This document shows positions 20,493 through 25,348 of a DNA stretch of 25,348 nucleotides, piece by piece; position 1 is the stretch's first letter, and each line of letters begins with the position of its first letter. The stretch spans positions 1 to 25,348 of the forward strand of contig JBBBWG010007347.1 of assembly GCA_037176905.1 (NCBI GenBank), given 5' to 3'. This DNA comes from Azolla pinnata. Lineage: Eukaryota > Streptophyta > Polypodiopsida > Salviniales > Salviniaceae. The position numbers and the translations under genes were made by a program. The notes under the pieces are model-generated. The model was given only the letters and a program-made list of their open reading frames with translations, searched no databases and had not been told where the DNA came from.

Positions 20493-21056
20493 CTTCATGT
20501 ATGTGTATGTGCATGCATGCATATGTAGGTATGGATGCATGCATATGTAGGTATGGATGCATGCATATGTAGGTATGGATGCATGCATATGTATGTATGG
20601 ATGCATGCATATGTATGTATGTAGGTATGGATGCATGCATATGCATGTAGGTATGGATGCATGCATATGCATGTATGTATGGATGGATGCATGCATATGC
20701 ATGTATGTATGGATGCATGCATATGTATGTATGTATTGGATGCATGCATGGCATGTATGAATGTATGTATGTATGAATGCATATGTATGTATCTATGGAT
20801 GCATGCATATGCGTGTATGTATGTATGTATGGATGCATGCAGGCAGGCATGTGAGATGGATGCATGCATGCATGTGAAATTGCATGCTTGTATGCATGTG
20901 TTTGTATGTGTGGTGCGTTCGCCGTCTATGCCCATGTGTGCGTATGTATGTATGTATGTATGTGTGCATGTGTGCATGTATGTGTGTGTGCATGTGTGCA
21001 TGTATGTTTGCATTCTACCGGTATCTGTGCATGCTGATGCATGTGTGCACTATGCA
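20493..21056 (+). repeat. Large compound microsatellite (ATGT/ATGC), higher-order unit about 22 bp
   Basis: The 5' part is built of a unit of about 22 bp, ATGCATGCATATGTAGGTAT plus GG, repeated with 4-bp expansions and contractions (TATG, TGCA). It then grades into looser TGTATGTATG/TGTGCATG repeats up to about 21056. It contains many CATGCA words, which is the RY element core. It lies immediately upstream (minus-strand sense) of the proposed RIBA start. The His/Met/Tyr-rich or Cys/Met-rich frames in it are translation artefacts. Confidence 0.95.
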
Positions 21057-21245
21057 TGTCTGTTTCTGTTTCTGTTTCTGTCTCTGGCACATTTGGATTT
21101 GATCTCGGTAAAGAGCTACGGAGGCTTGGCACATCCGCAGTTCAGCATTCGTTGATAGCATGGACCTGCATCAATCCGATGATGAGTTTTTACACTTATA
21201 GCAGCTGATGTTTTTTCTTTTTTCTTTTAAGGATTCCCGGTTGAA

Positions 21246-21662
21246 ATGCTAGGAAAAACCCAAGCGAGCTGTGGATCGAATCTGAAAGGCACAAAACCCA
21301 CCAAAAATGAGCAAGTCGGTTTTTGCAAGCTGTCGAATCAAAGTCCTCTTTCCTCAAATGGATCCACCGACCGTCAAAAGTCGACAACGAGGAGCTGGTC
21401 CAAGAGGACAAAAGGACAACAAAAAAGAAGAAGAAGAAAACACACACATTCTGGAACTACAGAGATGAGCTTGACGACACAAAGAGTCTCTCCAGCAGAG
21501 AAAACTGACAATCTGGCTCCATCACGATGTAGGAATGATCGAGACATTTTTCCTTCTCCAGAGCAGGCAATTAACATGGTTTTGCAAGTAAAAGATCTTT
21601 TCTCCTCGTTACTATGCCATGCTTTGAACAAGCAAAGCACTTACAATGTCGAGGCCAGATAA
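21246..21662 (+). CDS. Orphan ORF, 138 residues, doubtful
   Basis: A single plus-strand frame starts at an ATG. It is rich in Ser, Thr and Lys, with a strongly basic centre (KRTKGQQKRRRRKH, about residues 54-67) and no hydrophobic segment until the end. It is divergent from RIBA across the microsatellite. No family is recognised, and there is no obvious promoter or splice evidence. Basic low-complexity frames like this often arise by chance, here partly from an AAGAAG run at 21425-21440. Confidence 0.15.
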   Translation: MLGKTQASCGSNLKGTKPTKNEQVGFCKLSNQSPLSSNGSTDRQKSTTRSWSKRTKGQQKRRRRKHTHSGTTEMSLTTQRVSPAEKTDNLAPSRCRNDRDIFPSPEQAINMVLQVKDLFSSLLCHALNKQSTYNVEAR

Positions 21663-21978
21663 AAAGCTACCGTAGAACTACCCCGCATGATCGATCAGTT
21701 ATGGCTATGCCTGTAAACAGTATTTATATACGGATGTATATTGATCCATACCATCATCCATCCATTCATGTATCAAGACTTGCATATAAAATGGGAGATC
21801 ATGACAAGCATGCACACCATGTCAAAATTGGGATGTTGTAAGCCAACTTCCTTTGTGCCTAGATTCGGAGGACTAGAAGAAATGGTCTACTTATCCACAG
21901 AATTGATCTCCATATTGTTTTCTTTTCCTGCTGTTTTTTTTTTGGATCTTCATTCAGAGTTCCGAAGTATTTCCGAGA

Positions 21979-22109
21979 CTTCCAAACTCTTGATGCATCA
22001 CAGAGAAATGCTTCCAAATTCTTGATACATCAACGGAGAAATGCTTCCAAATTCTTGATGCATCAATGGAGAAAAGCTTCCACATTCTTGATGCATCAAC
22101 AGAGAAATG
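21979..22109 (+). repeat. 33-bp minisatellite, four copies
   Basis: Units begin CTTCCAAATTCTTGATGCAT and end GGAGAAATG-like. Starts are at 21979 (32 bp, one base short), 22011, 22044 and 22077. Copies differ at one to four positions. The unit length is a multiple of three, and one plus-strand frame stays open through copies 2-4, but there is no surrounding gene. Confidence 0.95.
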
Positions 22110-23059
22110 CTAATCTCAGCATACCTGCTACAATCAGTTTGCACTTGATCACTCAAATGATAGAGATAAGGTTTTGATCTAATTCAATGCACCCAGCTTG
22201 ATACCGGAGCAGTAAGAACAGTAATCAGGATTATTTCACACCATGTGAGATGAGACCCATCTTGTATTATAAAGCTCGATGAAAATTCCAAATTCACCTT
22301 GTAAAAAAAACCCATGAGTGCAAACATCACACCCAGAGTCACACTCTTATCAAGAATTCACTGCCTACCAATGATATATATACTCTTCTTTTTTCTCTGA
22401 TAATCCAGGTTAAAGATAAGCCTTAGAACACAAAGAACACCTTCCATGTGATCAAATGATCCCCATTCAGACCAAGAGCCTTCACCAAAATGTGGGTTTT
22501 AAGCCCTTTCCATCTCACCTTTCAGGTATATGTGCAACCCCACACAGTCCTGCTATTGTGTGCCTGGAAAATACATGCACGAAGAAGATAGAATTAAGCA
22601 TAAACAAGCAAAAAAGAGCCAGCACAAGCTGAATTTTCCTCTTGGTTGCACACCTCGAATGTATAATGATTAATGCAAATGCTTTCTGCTTTTTTGCTTG
22701 TCCGAGAATTTATCACTCGCTACAGCAACGAGAAAAGAATGATATATAATAATTCTTCTGAAATATGACTCTATTGTGACAACAAGTATACAAAAGTGGC
22801 AGGGGGAGAAGAAGGGGAACACAGCAAATTTTGCTATATAACCTAAAGCAATTGTTGCGAAGCTCTCTGCATAAACAAAAAAAAAAAGCCAACAAAACGT
22901 ATCCGACAACCAACCTGTAAGCTTCAATTACACAGCTTTAGAGATGGCCCACTGTCTTTCTTATAACCTGTATGCAGGATAAACCTAGATGTAATAAACT
23001 CTCTTCACCATAGTGGGTAGGCAGAAATTATGGGTTTTTGTACCTGGGTTTCTTCTCTT
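22110..23059 (-). other. Probable 3' UTR and downstream flank of the At3g50370-like gene
   Basis: This is AT-rich non-coding DNA after the minus-strand stop at 23060. It has an A11 run near 22878 and no motif-bearing ORF. No canonical minus-strand AATAAA was found close to the stop, so the transcript end is undefined. Confidence 0.45.
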
Positions 23060-25348
23060 CTATACTCTGTATTCCAAGTCTGAAATTGCACCCAACTTTG
23101 TTGAAGTGGAATTCGCCGATTTGGGGACATAAATTTGCTTCACTTTAGAAGGCTGCCCAGTGTTTCCTTTATCAGAACTGAATCGCCCAGAGGCTACTCT
23201 TCGCTGACTATTACCCACCCATTCTGTTCTTACATTATCTGTTGCTGCTACACTTTGTTGAGAAGTCCTTCCTCTTGCATCTGGAAATGGCACAGAGGCG
23301 CCTGAAGGAGGGTTTGTACGTCCAGCTGGAGGTCCTAGCCGAATACTACGATGTTTTTGGAGCGCCTCCAATGGTTCTTGCCGTGAGTTGACACTTGGAC
23401 CTCCTTTAACACTATGAGGGGGCCGAGAAACACGGCGATTTTGTCTACTAAGCTTGCTAACTGAACCTCCAACTGCCATGGAGCTCTCCATGGAAGAATC
23501 ATTTAGAACTGACGGAGTAGTGGGCCGAGTCTCTCCAAGACCAAGTTCATCCGGAAACTGTGGAGTTGCATCAGATGAGGTATAGGAGCTCCTTGCAACA
23601 GGTTTTAGAACAGGTAGTTCGTTGAAGCCACTACTCACATCCATAAGATGAGCTATGTGCCCCATCTGGTTTGGAACAACCCTTGAAAGATGAGGTTGTC
23701 CGGTGCGATCAAGCGTAGATCCAACAACAGAACCTGTTTGCATTGGGCTTGACATGCCCATACTAGAAACAGGTGGAGCAGGAGCCTTGGACCAATGAGA
23801 CTGAATAAACCAAGCCCCTAGTTAGACGATTAACAAACAGAAGAAAAACAGACACTTCCCCATAATCAAACTAATTTTCTAGAAGAATTCTAAGCATAAA
23901 TAAATTATGCTATGCTCAAAGTGTCAAAATTCTTTGTGTGCATGTTGTGTGAAGTCGCAAGCAATGTTATTTTTATCAATGGTGAAGCTCAAAAAAGACA
24001 AGAAGAACTATGGAACCTTCGAAAGAAAAAATATCAAGAGAACTCCATTCTAATTCTGCATGAAAGCTGCAGTTTTCAATCTAGACCTTTTCACTACTTG
24101 TGTGCCAATAAAATGTGTGATGGATTGTATGTCATTTGAAGCACAAGGATTTTTTGCCACTCTTAGGTGAATCTCCAATCTACTCTTGTTGCCTATGAGG
24201 AATCAAAAGCACCACGTATACTAGAGCTCACTCCATGAGCCGGAGTCCTGATACAGTGGTTAGAATATTCCATGTCTATTTTGACTCCTGAGAACTGTCG
24301 TCTGTATATTCCTTTGGACTTTTCCCCTGATGAGAGGTTTTCCACATGTGATATATAGGCATTTCCAAAGAAAATTCAACTATTTTCTTGCACATAATAG
24401 ACCATCAAATGTTTCAAACAAGGTGTTCCATATCTTCTTACGAATAGCAGAATGCAGAAGACAACTATCATGGCAAAAGTAGTACCTGAAAAGTTGTAGA
24501 AAGACCAGCTTCAAAGACGCTTGGAGCATTGAGTGGCATCATACATGGTCCTGTGACTGACTGCTGGGGTGCATTCGGGTTTGAAATCCCATTAGCATGG
24601 CGGGAGGCCATCAATCCAGCATTAATTTCTCCATCATTCAGACCCAAAGTTCCTGAGGAAGATGAGGGCATAGGAATGTGCGTCCAATCAGGTTGTTTGC
24701 TCGGGTGATATGTTGTCCCCATGAATCCCACACCAAGCTGTCCAAACTGACCTACTGGAGTGAATGGATTAGCATAAACAACCATGTGTGGATGCCCCTG
24801 AATGCCAGAGAGACTTGCTGGATTCATGAAAGGTGATGTTCCATAAAAGGAGTCTGGCGTTCCTAAATGTCTCTGCTGCCACCCTGAAAGCCCAGGCTCC
24901 ATTGAAGCAAAAGAGGCATCTTCTCGGGGACCATAGGTAAAGATTGGACCACCTAGCATGGGACCCATCTCCAAACAGGGGTATGGAGGACCCCCACCTG
25001 GCAAAGACTGCAGCATAACTCCTGAGGATGCAGGAAGGCTGATGGTAGAGTTTTGATAAGATGGGGGAGGCATTTCAACCAGTAAATCAGCAGGGAGAGA
25101 GACTGAAATAGAACTTTCACTCAAACCACCATTTGAAGCTTGGATACCAACTGGTCTTAATCCTAGAAAAATCAAAAAGTTACATTGCAGCATTTCATTA
25201 TTTCAAAACATTTCTGGAACTGAAAGAAATCTGACTTGGGGAGCCGGGGGGGGGGGGGGGTGGGGGGGAGGGGGTTCCATGTTCCCAACCAGGAGTTGTA
25301 GGATGAGTGCCCTCTCCATCACTGCCACCAGTTCCCCGAATCGAGTGC
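23060..25348 (-). CDS. C-terminal part of a large low-complexity plant protein (At3g50370-like), partial at 5' end
   Basis: Exons in transcription order: 25348-25236 (incomplete), 25162-24486, 23800-23060, phases 1 and 0, GT-AG introns. They give about 510 residues, without transmembrane segments, rich in Ser, Pro and Gly. From memory of the plant family that includes Arabidopsis At3g50370 (very long, uncharacterised), these marks match in order: CLEMGPMLGGPIFTYGPRED, FTPVGQFGQLGVGFMGTTY with KQPDW, a short exon junction before SHWSKAPAPP, TPQFPDELGL, a basic Arg/Ser-rich stretch (SRQNRRVSRPP), and VKQIYVPK near the end. The chain ends SDLEYRV. The first visible exon has a poly-Pro run encoded by C15, which keeps frame with the splice phase. 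The function is unknown and I propose none. Assignment to the family is by remembered motifs and not by a search. Confidence 0.75.
23801..24485 (-). other. Intron before the last exon of the At3g50370-like gene
   Basis: This 685-bp intron has minus-strand donor GTACTA and acceptor TTTATTCAG. It joins LSTTFQ to SHWSKAP in phase 0. Nothing further is recognised in it; a 75-residue plus-strand frame inside is not supported. Confidence 0.85.
25244..25276 (-). repeat. G/C homopolymer encoding poly-proline
   Basis: A run of 15 G (25246-25260) is followed by T, seven G, A and five G. On the coding (minus) strand it gives a Ser-Pro-rich run ending in PPPPPPG. Runs this long are error-prone to sequence, but the length of 15 is compatible with the frame and with the phase of the next exon. 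Confidence 0.85.

Noticed and set aside
20380-21155. Several His/Met- or Cys/Met-rich frames of 100-174 residues on both strands, suggestive of metal-binding proteins
   Set aside because: All are six-frame translations of the ATGC/ATGT microsatellite. Composition follows the repeat, and frames stay open only because the repeat lacks stops.
23912-24139. 75-residue plus-strand frame in the intron of the At3g50370-like gene
   Set aside because: There is no motif, it is antisense and intronic, and its composition is typical of AT-rich non-coding DNA.

Overview
The window is nuclear DNA from a land plant. Its multi-exon genes have GT-AG introns from about 76 bp to 3.6 kb and AT-rich, repeat-laden non-coding DNA. 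It also carries an intronless PLS-class pentatricopeptide-repeat (PPR) ORF and a bifunctional plant-type RIBA gene with an extended N-terminus. The wording of the PPR motifs resembles the large PPR families of seed-free plants (lycophyte, fern or bryophyte). That is only an impression from the sequence, and the species cannot be fixed from here.

Layout: (1) 235-10354, + strand: a complete 11-exon gene for aspartyl aminopeptidase (M18, DAP/DNPEP), with every expected metal and catalytic residue present. Its promoter, 5' UTR and introns 1-3 are full of simple and degenerate repeats, and intron 8 is about 3.6 kb. (2) 10355-11779: 3' flank, a 100-N scaffold gap, then a tandem satellite with a unit of about 190-255 bp that stops about 30 bp before the next ORF. 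(3) 11780-13390, + strand: a single-exon PPR ORF with an internal lesion and a truncated E-motif tail, followed by a decayed second copy of that tail. (4) 13625-15567: intergenic, nothing recognised. (5) 15568-20434, - strand: RIBA, the riboflavin-pathway DHBP synthase / GTP cyclohydrolase II fusion. Both catalytic halves look intact. Exon 2 appears to carry a one-base frameshift, and the 5' end is backed by a large TGCATGCATATG-type microsatellite. (6) 21061-23059: intergenic DNA with a 33-bp minisatellite. (7) 23060-25348, - strand: the 3' end of a large low-complexity plant protein gene of the Arabidopsis At3g50370 type, running off the window.

The genes do not form a pathway. Aspartyl aminopeptidase does peptide turnover, RIBA makes the two precursors of riboflavin in plastids, the PPR protein would be an organelle RNA-binding factor, and the last protein has no assigned function. 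No new defence system, mobile cassette or RNA gene was recognised. The most notable signals are structural: complementary TTC/GAA tracts in one pre-mRNA, a satellite abutting a damaged PPR gene, the single-base break in RIBA, and a dense array of CATGCA (RY-like) motifs upstream of RIBA.
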